The position numbers and the translations under genes were made by a program. From Canna indica (Eukaryota; Streptophyta; Magnoliopsida; Zingiberales; Cannaceae): a DNA stretch of 64,000 bases. The DNA is taken from the NCBI GenBank assembly GCA_034359265.1, contig CP136892.1, positions 7,674,501 through 7,738,500 of the forward strand, in the 5' to 3' direction. Shown piece after piece: positions 32,955 to 44,693 of the stretch; position 1 is the first letter of the stretch; each line of letters opens with the position of its first letter. Below the pieces are notes generated by a model, which worked only from the letters and a program-made list of their open reading frames with translations, did not search any database and was not told where the DNA came from.

Positions 32955-35372
32955 ATGGCGGCAGCTTCGACTTCGACGGCCGATTCCACTGTTGTCACGG
33001 AGAGAAGGGGTATTCCGGGCGCTTCCTTCGTGGAGGACGTCGAGACCTATCTCAAGCAGTGCGGCCTTGATGTCAACTCTTCTCTCGCGTTCCTCCAAGA
33101 AAGGTTCTCTCTCCTCTCCTCTCTTCTCCTTTTTAATTAGACTCGACTCTTAGTTATTTCTCTTCCGATCTGATTTCGCCGCTCTTTGTTTACATTCATC
33201 TCGACAATTTAATTTAACTTCGGTTTCTCAGTTGCATCAAATGTTAAGACTAAGAACATGAGATGTTTTGTCCAAGCACTTTGGGTCTTAGATGAACTTG
33301 TTCGTATGAGATCTTTGGTGATCAATGATTCTGGGTAGGTTAATACATCTGCTCAATTGTGCACTCTGTATGATGTGATACTTGTTGATCTTCTCAGGCT
33401 CCAGCAGTACAAGATCGTGGAAATGAAACTTCTTGCACAGCAAAGGGACCTTCAGGTTCTTTATCTTTGCATCTCATCTAATTATTGCATTATATTACCT
33501 TCCTCCATAAATTCTTATCATCGAACAGGATACTAATCGAGGTCATTTGTTTGAGGAAAAAGATTACATATCTAGAACAATTTTTGTAAAAAAATTGCTT
33601 TGGCAGTTTAGTAGGAGTTTTCTTTGATGATTGGCGCTAAGAGAACTGACTTAGTTTAGTTATACTGTTGCAGACAAAAATCCCTGATATTGAGAAGTGC
33701 TTAGATGTTGTTTCTACACTAGAGGCTAAAAAAGGCACCGGTGAGGTTCGTTTTAAGTAATACCCTTTTTTTACAGTTTGTTGTTCCACTTTTTATACTT
33801 AATGTTGTGACTTTTGATATTTGTATTACTGATCCTGATACAGGATCATATTTTTGTTACTTACTGGAATGTGCATTTCATGTAATAAAATGTTCTACAC
33901 ATGTCAACTTACACATTAGCAAAACCGAAAACATGGTGTTTTCTTTTCATTTAAGATATCACTGAAACATCAGCTTCAAGCGCAAAAGTTATGCTAACCT
34001 TTGACATCCTTGTTGGATCAGTTTGCATTCTACCTTCTTGAATTTAGTGACTTGTATGATTTATCAATTTTAACCAGCAGGAATCAGGACTACTTACGTC
34101 TTGCATTATGCACCCTTCCCATTTATCCCTCTCCTCATTAATCTCATTTCCATTTGTTAGTTGTTTTTAGAGTAGGCCAAATTTTCTTGTATGTACATAA
34201 AGGTTCATTGTAGCCAGGCAATCTTCATTATGTTTAATCCTGTCTATATATAGCCAAGTTTAGGTTGACACAGTGTGGCCCTTTCATTTCATATTGCTAG
34301 ATTTCATTATATACTGACATCCCAGGTTTGCCAAATTCTGTTGATTCATTTGAACTGTAGAAATTTTTTATCAATTGACTTTATATCACTTATAATTGTG
34401 TGTTACAATATTGAATTGACTATCAATATGGTGGAAAGGAAGGTGATTGTTGTAAATTGTCAGTGATAGAATCCATTTCTGCTCATTATTGGAATTTTTC
34501 CTTCATTAAAGTTCATACGCTGTGAACTTATGGCTTATTCTATCTTTGGATCTTCAATTATTCAGTCCACATTTCTGTTAATTGATAACTGAATCTAGAA
34601 GATAAATTTTTACTCAATATAGCTAATAAGGTTGAGTCCTGACTCTTTTGGAGATTATTTATGCATCTAATAGACGGTCCTTCAAAGTTCAAACTATTTG
34701 TAATCTGATTACAACCGTACCAAATAATGTGGTTTATGATGAACTAAAGCTTTTCTAACATTAGGGGTTATAAGGTAGGTGTTGGTTGAGAAGTTCGTAT
34801 GGATAACCGATGGACCAATATTTTGTAAGAAGCTATTTCATAGTTTGTTTATTGCTCAGGGCATACAATCTCACCATTGGATTCAATTACTGCAGGCACT
34901 CATAACTGATTTTGAAGTGTCTGAGGGCATTTATTCACGAGCAAGAATTGAGGACAGTGATTCTGTGTGCCTTTGGTTGGGAGCAAATGTCATGCTCGAG
35001 TATTCTTTGGAAGAGGTTGGTTGTAAATATCTTGTTTTTTCAATAATGTACATATTGTTTGGAGTATTTAATTAGTGCTGATGAATTTGTCATTCACCTC
35101 AACTTCTTAGGCGAAAGCCCTCCTAGAAAAGAACTTAGAAAATGCAAAAGCGAGCTTGGAAGTCCTTGTTGCTGATTTACAGTTCTTGAGGGATCAAGTT
35201 ACCATAACTCAGGCAAGGCATTGCTCTACGAATATATCTTTAATATATCATATGACGGTAACAGACCTTTAATATTCATGGATACAATATATTTATGCAG
35301 GTTACTGTTGCACGAGTATATAACTGGGATGTCCATCAGAGGAGAATTAAACAAGCTGCAAAAGAGATTTGA
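32955..35372 (+). CDS. PFD3: prefoldin subunit 3
   Basis: Six exons, 32955-33103, 33398-33455, 33674-33745, 34896-35015, 35111-35212 and 35301-35372, give 190 residues, the normal length of the alpha-class prefoldin subunit 3 (VBP1). Recognisable blocks are [17 protein letters not shown] near the N-terminus, [22 protein letters not shown], the central beta-strand region with [13 protein letters not shown], and [13 protein letters not shown] at the end, flanked by two coiled coils. As part of the cytosolic hexameric prefoldin it hands unfolded tubulin and actin to the CCT chaperonin. All introns are GT-AG except the fifth, which begins GC (CAG/GCAAGG at 35213) and ends AG. The ATG at 32955 sits just after a leader typical of a housekeeping gene. 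Confidence 0.94.
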
Positions 35373-36420
35373 TCCATTCAATAGCTTCCTGGGTTATAAA
35401 CTGGGATTTTTTTCGCATGTAATGCTTGTTCCTAGAATTTTATGGTAATCTTCTAAAATGGGATGCTTTAATGGAGTTATCATATTTAGGAAAAAAAAAC
35501 TGCTCACGTACCAGAAAGCACTTATGATGCTATTATTTGAGAATGTTCTATGTGATTTTGATTCAAGCCATATTTTGTTCCAACAATCATATCTCAGTGT
35601 TATAGATGCAGTAGAACTAGAATCATTCTCCATATTATCTTTTACTTATTAACATAAACTTTCCACTTTTTTTAGCATATGGAAATTAACATTTGTCTTT
35701 TATTTAGCAAAACAAAAAAAAAGAGTAAATAAAGCAATTTTTTTTTTTTCCTTACAGGAAGATAAAGAAGAATGAAAAGAAAAACAAGAAAGAAAAGATA
35801 AATTTTTTTCATGCATATGATTTCTTCTCAAATGGAACTGAAAAAGACCGACGGAATAATTTAAAGACATTCCTTGCAGATGGGTCTTGTTACTTTTTAA
35901 GTTACTGTTATTTTCTTACTTGTATTGGGAAAGATCCGCTTTTCTTTTCTACTATTATTCCTCGTAGAATTTGTGTATTTGTTACTTAAGATTTTAATAT
36001 ATATATCTATTTTTGGGGGAAAAAATGCCTTAGGGCATAGGTTAGACATATTTAATGTACACTTTAAGACCAAAGAAAGGACTAGCTCAAAATATCAAAA
36101 TTCAGCCACTTTGAAAAAAATTATTTATATCAAGACTACTTATTTTTAAATAATAAAAGTATGATATCATAATGGCCATGGACTTATACAGTTATACAAT
36201 CAAGTTAACTGTAGTGTCTTTCCACTCTTGGATGTCAAATAATTTATTCTTAAGAGTTAGCTTGTAAATTTATGGTGAATGAATATGGAATGTGTTAATT
36301 TAGTTTGGCTTCTTTATTACTTATGTTGGTAAATATTCGATTATACCTCTACATACATGGTTATTTGATACTCATGGAGAAGCACATTTACTGTACATGT
36401 ATCTTTCTAGTTAGAATCTT
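35373..36420. other. intergenic, no gene seen
   Basis: AT-rich DNA with several A- and T-runs after the prefoldin stop. Short frames of 60-79 codons look like chance. Confidence 0.5.
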
Positions 36421-36424
36421 TTTA

Positions 36425-36490
36425 ACAACAACTACAACAACTAAGTCTTAATCTCATATTAGATATGGTCAGCTATATGGATTCTCTGTC
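36425..36490 (-). repeat. SINE 3'-end fragment, antisense
   Basis: ACAACAACTACAACAACTAAG followed by TATGGTCAGCTATATGGATTCT is the reverse of the 3' end seen in Au-like plant SINEs (GATTCATATAGCCGACC followed by a TTG repeat). Only the end is present. Confidence 0.5.
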
Positions 36491-36769
36491 TTTCAATCTG
36501 GAAGGAAAAAAAAAAAGAATATAATATTTCTAAGAAACCTAAATAATGATTTAACTGGTTTGAATACAAAGCATTGGGCTCAAACTGAGGCCGAATTTCT
36601 CTAGGCCGACCAATTTATTCGGCCGGTTTAATAATGGGCTGCAGTGTAGGACCAGCCCAATTAGAGCTACAGTTTGGGTCGGCTCATTTGACACTTCACA
36701 AGTCGACTAAATGGAAAGGGACGGAAAGCCTGATTACTTTTGGCGGAATCATCGAACAAGGACGAAGGC

Positions 36770-39700
36770 ATGAGCGCAGAGGAAACCGGAGGGATATCGG
36801 AGTACGAGCGGCAGAGGCTCTCCAGGATTCAAGAGAATCGAGCGAGGTTAGATGCCCTCGGCCTGCCCCGTCTCGCTTCTTCGCTCCTCGGCTCTCCTTC
36901 TCCCTCGAAGCACCAGGAACGGAGGGAGAGAGCGAAGAAGAGGGGAGGCCGTCGAAGAGCAGACGAAGATGAGGACGACGATGATTACCGACCCGAGGAA
37001 GGTGATCAGGACGAAGAGGGAGAAAGCCGTGGACAGAGCTCTGATGACCAGGAAGAGGAAGAGGAGGAACGAGCGGAAAAGAAGCGCACGCCGAGAAAGG
37101 TGCGCTCTTGACCAGTTAATCTTTCACAGCATTAATCATCACACTTTATTTTGGTTCATTATGGCAATTTGTTGTGTCAAATTCTTGTATGGGAGTTCTT
37201 ACCAACGCAATCTTAGTGAGCGCCTAATCCACTTGCTCAGGCATTAATTTTCCAATATTTTAACTTGAAGTGTTGACCACAATATTAGATGTGTAAATAA
37301 AATTCCTAAATAGTGTGTCCAGAGTATGACGTTACTCTTTCCAAGATTAGTATATTATAACTCCTATTAGCGTCAACATTAGCAAATTAGCTAGCATGAA
37401 GTTCTGAAAGTTGACTCAGTGGCTTAAAAGAGTTTGTTGACAAATCCTTGTTTGGCACGAGACATCAATAGGAAAATCAGATGAAGTAGAAGAGAGTTTT
37501 GGAAATGACTGATACCTTATGTCCTTGTGTCTTTCATTAGGATTAGTAGATTGCATTACCTCGCAAGGATAGTTAATGATATAGAATATTAGTTCTGAAA
37601 TAGTTGAATCCTCTTGTTTTTTTTTTTTTTTTGCATGGTTTATCACATACCAAATCCTTAAAGGCAGATAAAAAGAGAACCAACTAATCCTACTCTCCTC
37701 GTATATGCACGGACTACAGAATGTGCAATGTTCTTCGTAAGTATTCTTTTACACTTAACTCTTGTTGACATGGTAGATCATGGCTTCCACCCTCCATTTT
37801 GTAGTTTTTATGACTGGTAGATAGGCAAATACTTTAGTACACTTATCTCAACACTATATGGAGTGAAATGTGCCCTTTATTTTCCTGTGCTTCTTGACCA
37901 CCAGTTCTTCATACTTCATCATATTAAATTGGTGCCATATTCATGGATTTATGGAATTTAGTCATCTCTTGCATTCTTGTTTTTATTTCAGGTAAAGAAA
38001 GGAGGTTCTTCAAAATCAGAAAAGGTTAAAGATAAAGGTAAAACAAGAGTAATTGATGATTTCATTGGCAATGATACTGCTTTAAAGCAGGTAAATGTTA
38101 GGAAAGAAAACTAGTTGCTTGTCACTAGCAGATTAATTGGATATACTTGAGGAAGGACATTGCAACAACTTCATTGGAATTCCTTACTGCAGGCAATTGC
38201 TCTTTCACTTGGAGAACAAATGGAGGGCTCAAGTGAAGCTATCAGCGGGTTTCCTCAAAAATTTTCTACTAGTGGAGCTAATTCTGTTCCTTTTAAGAAA
38301 AAAGATAAAATCAATACACATGAATCTGCTGGAAGACAGAAGACGAAGATTGTGGTTGGTTCTGCTTATGTTTTAAACATTCCAATAGTTGTAGTAAATT
38401 TGTGATGTCTTGACCTTCAATTTTTACTCATATTACAGAAGAAGAGCCGAGTGCAACTAACCGAAGATGAAGTGGTTGCTTACTTTTTTTCATTTGATGG
38501 TAGATATTCTTCCACATTCTAATGCTTGTCTGTACGTAAAATGTTACAAATTTATTAACAACATGAAATCTGCTTAATAGTGATACATGCTACTATTGCC
38601 TTTCCTACTGAACTAAAAATGAGATAGAGATCATACTAGTTCATAATATTTGTTGCTTTTCTTGGTATATGTTAAAATTGATTCACGACCAATTTTCTGC
38701 AAAAGCTTAAGCTATTAGGAAAAGACTCAATCTATTCATTTATATTCTCAACACTCCCCCTTACTTGAAGTTTCAAAGTCAAGACCTCTGCTTTGATGTC
38801 ATGTTAAATTTGAAGGCGGCCAACTTTTTGAAAAGCTTAGGTTGTTAGGAAGAAAATCTATGCATTCATATTCTTAACAATATATAGAGTTACATATAAT
38901 GTTATTGTCACTGAAGTGTGAAAAAGATAGTAAAATTTTCCACAAGCCTGTTGATGGAAAATCATATCATACATGTTGTAGGCTTACAGCTATTGATTTT
39001 ATTGGTCAAAATGTTATGTCAATTCTTTGTTGATTGTTCAACACATGATGGTATTATACTATTATTATTGTGTTAGCAAGCAAGCAACATTAGAGCCTGG
39101 TCTTTGTTCTAGATTTTTACAATTTTAGATGTGCACTTGACCTATTATACCCCTGCTTGATTTGATGATTGAAACACAGTATAGAGAGGTTATTCATCTA
39201 TGCAATTTTCTGTGTATTTTTTTCTTTGACATGACGTGCTATTATATTTTGGCATGCAGAAGTTGGAAAAGGCTACATTACCACACGAGATCTAGAGAAA
39301 ATGGCCATTGCTCATGACTTTACTTGGACAGAGGGTGAGATTTTCAATATGATCCATTGCTTTGATGGTGACAGAGACGGAAAGGTACTAGTGGAATTTA
39401 ATCTTCACTGAGATCTTTTACTTAACTAATGCATAAGTCACCTAATCGTCTGATCTTTTGGATGGATGAGGTAACATAGAACAGATTAATTTTGCTAATT
39501 AATCATGGTATTGAGTACTCAGTTGGCTTGGGATGATGATTTGTCATATTGTATACTAAGGATTTTCATCTGAGAATTTTGAATTTATGTTTTAAGTGGA
39601 TATATGGTATCCATATCATGCCAATATCTTATATTACCCCTTGATAATTTCTTTTGATATACTTCATCTATAAGATATGAATTATCTAGTAATTTATCTT

Positions 39701-40344
39701 TTAAACATGTGAGCATAAGTAATCTATTCTAGGATTTAGTTTGCCTTGTGCTCTTAGGTAAAAGTCTGAGCCCGGCTTGGACCCAAACGTAGGTATGGTT
39801 GCAATAGCTGGTATCTCGATCTATACAAGATGCCTAAAATGTTAGTCAAAATTTGTAGATGCAGTTGCTGTGTGCAACAAGACTTGTCAGTTTGATACAA
39901 AGGGCAGTTCCATTGTTTGAGGTTCCCACTAAATGATAGATCTGGGAAGTGTCAACCTATATTCTCAAAGCTTTGCAAAGTTTTATCATATGTGATCCTT
40001 TTTTTAATATGGTTGAATATTTCAAGACAACATTCAGAATCTAGTGAAAAAGCTTATTTAACAAGTGCCCTAAACTGAAAGTTGCTATTTTCATTGTGTT
40101 AGAACATAGAGCATGATCAATGGCAAATGTATTATTGTTCTGTTAGTTTTAGCTAATACGGAGTTGGTCATATGGTTCGCTGTTTTTTTATCCATTGACT
40201 TTTGGCTTTATCTTCTAGCTTCTGATGTCACTATTTCTTCAGTCATATTTTGATGATATAATTTGGATTTTGCAGCTAAGTCTGGAGGATTTTCGGTCCA
40301 TTGTATGTCGATGCAATATGATGCAAGACGTTGGAAAACCTTGA
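36770..40344 (+). CDS. acidic EF-hand protein of unknown function
   Basis: Six exons, 36770-37099, 37992-38090, 38193 to about 38351, 38439-38499, 39260-39384 and 40276-40344, give about 280 residues. I do not know a named homologue. The N-terminus (SEYERQRLSRIQENRARLDALGL) is a short charged helix. A long Glu/Asp/Lys/Arg-rich stretch follows, with basic RRERAKKRGGRRR then acid runs (residues about 50-115), suggesting nuclear or chromatin residence. The C-terminus holds an EF-hand pair. The first loop (DEVGKGYITTRD) is degenerate; the second (DGDRDGKLSLED) has Asp at 1, 3 and 5 and should bind calcium. The ATG at 36770 is chosen because the frame upstream has no closer ATG. The exon 3 donor is uncertain by three bases (38351 or 38354). 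The gene may link calcium to a nuclear process, but that is a guess. Confidence 0.78.
38695..38885 (+). repeat. two related ~50-bp repeats in intron 4 of the EF-hand gene
   Basis: CAAAAGCTTAAGCTATTAGGAAAAGACTCAATC... at about 38700-38756 recurs in altered form at about 38833-38882, around an AACACTCCCCCTTACTTGAAG stretch. This resembles end sequences of common plant repeats; identity unknown. Confidence 0.4.
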
Positions 40345-41090
40345 ATTTTGCTTTCACTTGCAATGACAAAGAGAAATAATTATGTATATCTTGTTCACTG
40401 AGAGTAAGCTGACAGGTACTTCTGTTTCCAAGATTTTCTTTCACAACCCAACTCCTACAATGTGCACACTTGCTAAATGATAGATAAAAAGCATATGGAA
40501 GAAAGATCAACTTTGTTTGTCTGTATTTCTTGAGTATCTCTAATAAGACATCCAGTGATTGGTAAAGTAGTAAACTAAAGGATCATGTTGAAGTTGCTAT
40601 CGATTTACAAAAACTGATGCCAAAAGTTCTGTTAATGCAAAACTGCATATAGGCATCTACAAGAAACAACTTTCTTTTGGTTCATCCAGGAGTGTAAGTT
40701 GTCGACCCGTTGGAGCTTCACACTGCCCTCAGGTGAGTATTTTCTGCTGGAAGCGACCCAAAGGTGCCTACTCTTCACTGAATGGATGAATCATAGAGGA
40801 ATTCTTTGTGGAGCAAATCTGACTCGCCCTCATGATATTACAATGTTATATTACTGCCTGTGTGACACAATTATGCTAGCAAACCTTCAAACTGAAGTTT
40901 GAGATGTATGGGAACCAGAAATTGCTTCAGAGTTGATAATTACAAGTCTACAACTATGGGACCATCAGAGTCCTTAGCTTGAAATGACGAGGTTTTTCAG
41001 GGAATCCTTCCCAAACCCCCTGAATCATCTTTAGATAAAGGCAGTGACCCTAACTGCTGAGAATTTTCCCTAAGAAAATTCTGAATGGAA
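40345..41090. other. 3' flank of the EF-hand gene
   Basis: 3' UTR-like and intergenic DNA. A short CT/GA-balanced stretch near 40690-40910 has a 67-codon frame without family features. Confidence 0.4.
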
Positions 41091-41099
41091 TTCTCCCAT

Positions 41100-41350
41100 T
41101 AGGGTGCAATGGATTAAACCTGACGTAGGATGGATTAAAATTATTACTGATAGATCTATGGATCCTGAAACTAATGCAGGGGGGTTGGTTCATACAAAAG
41201 GAATCGTAATGCTATCTGTTTGACGTCTCTGGCAGGTTCTTGGAGGGTAAATCTGGTCGGGTCTTATGAAGATTTGGCGATCAAGCATTGACTTCAGGCA
41301 ACAAGGGATCTGGGAGCTATATGACTATGGTTTTCTCTGCCTTGGTTGTA
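41100..41350 (+). pseudogene. possible LINE RNase H relic
   Basis: Plus-strand translation gives VQWIKPDVGWIKIITDRSMD followed by AGGLVHTKGI, in the pattern of plant LINE RNase H domains (W-x-P-x-x-G-W-x-K-x-N-x-D-G-S, then GG-x-x-R-x-x-x-G). The frame breaks with a TGA near 41220. No other part of a LINE is seen next to it. Confidence 0.4.
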
Positions 41351-41927
41351 ACTACTAACTAATATAGTCAAAGACATTGACTATTTGTGATCAAGAATTT
41401 TACAGGATTCTTTGTGATCAATTTTTGAAGTAATACAGCTTGTTTTTTCCTGGATGATTGCTAAATGCATAATCAGTTTTAGGGGTTATACGCTTTCTTC
41501 TGAGCAACATCATTTCGTCATAGAATTGTTCTTGATGTTGAATTTACGATAAGATGTATGTGAGGATCCAGTTGATTGTCACAGAGAGAAAGCTACGAGC
41601 CAACCTATTAATTATTAGGTGAGGAGGATCTTTTAGCATCAGTACCTAAAACAAAGGATGGTAACGAACATCTGTGCTCGTGTTACTTTTTTTTTGGTGC
41701 GAATCCATGTAACATAAGAACAAGAGCATCAAATGGCATCCAACCACAGATGTCATTTGCTGACACGAAAATGACAAGCTTGACATGAATGCATGTTTAT
41801 GAGATAATGATAGGACACCATTAATTAATGTATTTTTAAATAGTGTACTGTTAAATAATATTTGTTTGTATATTGATATAACACGAAGAAAAAACTATGA
41901 CTAAGTTTGCTTGACATGGAAAGTAAT

Positions 41928-42115
41928 TTAATTACACACACAAATGCAGCCTGGCGAACCACATCTGGCATAGTTCGGGCCTTCTTCTTCCACCTCGTAG
42001 AGGTATCTTCTCAGTCCTGGACTGGTGGACCTCGTCCCGACAAAGATTACGTAGCTGTCCGCTTGGTTTAGAGCTGGTATCACGTCTTCTATGGAGTACT
42101 TGGAACCAGTAATAG
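41928..42115 (-). pseudogene. unrecognised protein-like fragment with terminal Cys motif
   Basis: On the minus strand a frame ending at TAA 41928 reads SITGSKYSIEDVIPALNQ, then ADSYVIFVGTRSTSPGLRRY, then ARCGSPGCICVCN. The composition and the CX4C-like end look like real protein, but an in-frame TGA lies at about 42113 and no start is visible. It may be a terminal exon or relic of a gene I do not recognise. Confidence 0.35.
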
Positions 42116-42199
42116 ATCAAGCTTTCGAAATGTGGTCGTCCATCTCTCAATTGTAATTGCTCTTTTTTCTTTTTCTTGATCATCCTTGATGTGTAGGAG

Positions 42200-43534
42200 T
42201 GATGTTCTCAAGCACCGAATGGGATGCTTGCAATGTAAACCTATCTGGTATTCTTTTCCTGATGGAATGATAAACTACTTTTGGAAAAAAAAATTAATTA
42301 ATTAAGTTGCCACATTATGTTTGGTTGATTTAATATGTTAATATGTGTGTATTAAATGACTAATATACATTTCTTTTGTAATTTTAATATGTTTTCATAT
42401 ATATATATATATACTAGATTTTTATTTGTAAATTAATATTGTAACATATATATTTAAAAATAAAAATTAAATATAATTTTTTCATGTATAATTTATATCT
42501 AAGTTAGTGTGTATATATATATAATTAATTTTTATTTGCAATTAATATGAAAAAAACTATATATTTTGTTCCAAACATAAATTGAAATTCAAATAGATAG
42601 ATCGAAAACTCATAAATTATTTAATCTCATAATATTAACAATATAGAATATAAATTCAACTAAAAGTGAAAATTCAATGCTGAAATTATCATTTTTTTTA
42701 ATGTATAATGTAAGCTATTTATTGCGTTTGGAGAAAGTGTATCAATTAAATAAGACTTATTTTGTCGACTTTATGAGCAGAAGTATAATTATTTGTAAAA
42801 AAATTTGTCAACCAAACATATATTTTTTTATAAATATCATTGTTTTTATATATTTTTGTTTGAAAATTTTTATTAAAGGAGAGAGAAAAAAATATCTAAC
42901 TCTCTATATAAAAAAGTATAACATTTTCCTTTCTTTATTAATAACTTTCAAATAAAAGAAATCTCTTCTCTTCCTTTACCCTTCCACCTCTCATCTGTCC
43001 CTACTCCTCTCCTCCCTCTCCCTGTAAACCATTCAAGTGAGCCCTTAATTCCACGGTAGAAGATTGATGATTTAAAGGTTCAACGTAGACATTCCACTGG
43101 ATGATTTAATCACTTGGTTCTTCATCTTTCAACTTCTGCAGATGTAAAGGGAAAAGTCTTTCTTTACCTTTGACCACAACACGGTGATGTGAAGATCAAA
43201 AAGATCATATTGTCGTCTCCAACACACTACAAAATAGAGACTACAACTTTCTGAAATAAATAAAGAGACTAAAACATACTCCTTAACTTAATAAATGATT
43301 TTTGTTATAACATTTTCTTGCCATACTTGTGATATAAGGTATCTTTTTGCAATTTCTTCTACTACTACAGAGGACGACAATTTGAATTCTCAAAACCTAA
43401 TCATAAATGACGGGTCACTGACAGGGACGGAGTACTTTTATAGTAGGGGGATAATTATTATCTCTCATTTAAATTTTTCTTAATACATACAGAAGAAAAA
43501 GCAAATTATCCCCCCCTATTTGTAAATTTTGCTC
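42200..43534. other. AT-rich intergenic DNA
   Basis: Long A/T tracts with short TA microsatellites near 42398-42413 and 42515-42524. A CT-rich run at 42960-43030 is the only compositional change. No gene seen. Confidence 0.55.
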
Positions 43535-43539
43535 TTCCG

Positions 43540-43803
43540 TATCTTGATAATATTCAACTTTCTTCCTAAGTTGAATCGGGAGCACATTGGGCAAACTGCC
43601 AATAAACAGCTTCTGCAGTGAGCTCTCATCTTTAGATTTGTCATTTCCTTGCAGCATGTACATCTTTCACAACCCTTCGAAACTTCAATGCTATTATCTT
43701 CCCAACGATGTACACAATTGGTCATTGATTCTGGCAAGGAGATATTGGTTCTCCAATTGTTTTCTTGGGTGGTCTTTGCTGCTCCTTGTGTCGTGACCAC
43801 TCA
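43540..43803 (-). pseudogene. duplicated fragment of the viral second Cys-rich region
   Basis: Nearly identical (about five substitutions and one 3-base gap in about 260) to 49056-49316 of unit 1. It encodes the part with CERCTCCKEM, AHCRSCL and CPMCSRFNLGRK. It is cut off abruptly at both ends, so it is a fragment placed here by rearrangement. Confidence 0.9.
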
Positions 43804-44230
43804 GAGCTTGAGTTGTATTATTTTGTAGTTCGACATTTTCTTTCGTTCTGAAAGTTGATCCTAAGATCTGAGTTCGGGAGACGTGTACTTAGAACTCAAG
43901 ATCTGAAGTTCGGGCGACGACTTGGCTTTGGGGATACGACTTGGGATATGCGATGAAGAGGGTACAGTATGCCAAAATAGGCAGAAGACCGCTCGTTACC
44001 TTCGCAATCTCAGGAAGGCACCCATTAGACCAAGAAAGCACCCGATCTGAAAGGTCTGAAGGTTACTAAGAAGGCACCCGATCTGACGATCTGACAGATC
44101 AGTCGAAGGACGATCTTAGAAAGTTAAAACTGCATGTTTAGAGTTACCTTTTTCCACTTTTCTGCCAATATATGAAAATATTGATGCATATTTTGAAGAG
44201 TCTATTTCAGGGACCTTGTCTAGGTTAAAT
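43804..44230 (+). other. leader-like region of viral unit 3
   Basis: Non-coding stretch before the small ORF with three copies of an AAGGCACCCGATCTGA-type word (44011-44030, 44032-44050, 44067-44086) and two AGATCTGA(G/A)TTCGGG words near 43865 and 43900. I found no tRNA-Met primer site here, unlike in units 1 and 2. Confidence 0.5.
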
Positions 44231-44276
44231 TTTGTTTATTCTTTATTTTAATTTTGAGTATTTTGAGTTATTGTTC

Positions 44277-44693
44277 ATGAGCGACTGGAGGACAACAGCC
44301 AGCAGCTCTATCTACCGAGACGCCTTAAAGGCTGCAGAGACATTGGGACAACCAGCAGAAGGGTTCGTCAAACCAGCAGTGACCAATCAACAGCCATCTC
44401 AGACGCTGTTCAAACAGCTGAATACTTTGATACATCTGATTGTTCAAATCAAGGAAGACTTAGAAGACTTAAAGGTCGAGGTACAAAAAATTACAGCTGC
44501 TAAAGCTCCAGCAGCATCATCAGACGAACTTAGTGCTTCAATTGAAAATCTTCAAAAGGATCTTCAGAAGCTAAGTCTTGGACCTGCCGAACCAAAAGTC
44601 CCAAAACCCAAGGGAAAACTCTACGTCTTCAAAGATCCTAAGGTAATCTTTGAAGAAGAAAAGAAAAAGCTAAAGGATGGAGTACATATATGA
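44277..44693 (+). CDS. viral small ORF, virion-associated-protein type (unit 3 copy)
   Basis: 138 residues starting MSDWRTTASSSIYRDALKAA. It resembles badnavirus ORF2-type virion-associated proteins: an N-terminal Y-R-D-A-L-K-A motif with PAEGFVKPA, a central coiled coil (FKQLNTLIHLIVQIKEDLED), and a basic end with GKLYVFKDPKVIFEEEKKK. It is plainly a paralogue of the product of 52355-51948, matching over the whole length with perhaps half the residues identical. In badnaviruses this class coats particles and binds nucleic acid. I chose the ATG at 44277, not the in-frame one at 44232, because the match to the paralogue starts there. Its last 17 bases overlap the next ORF. No stop interrupts it. 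Confidence 0.75.
   Translation: MSDWRTTASSSIYRDALKAAETLGQPAEGFVKPAVTNQQPSQTLFKQLNTLIHLIVQIKEDLEDLKVEVQKITAAKAPAASSDELSASIENLQKDLQKLSLGPAEPKVPKPKGKLYVFKDPKVIFEEEKKKLKDGVHI

Noticed and set aside
43804..44276. tRNA-Met primer site in the leader of viral unit 3
   Set aside because: No match to TGGTATCAGAGC better than chance was found there.
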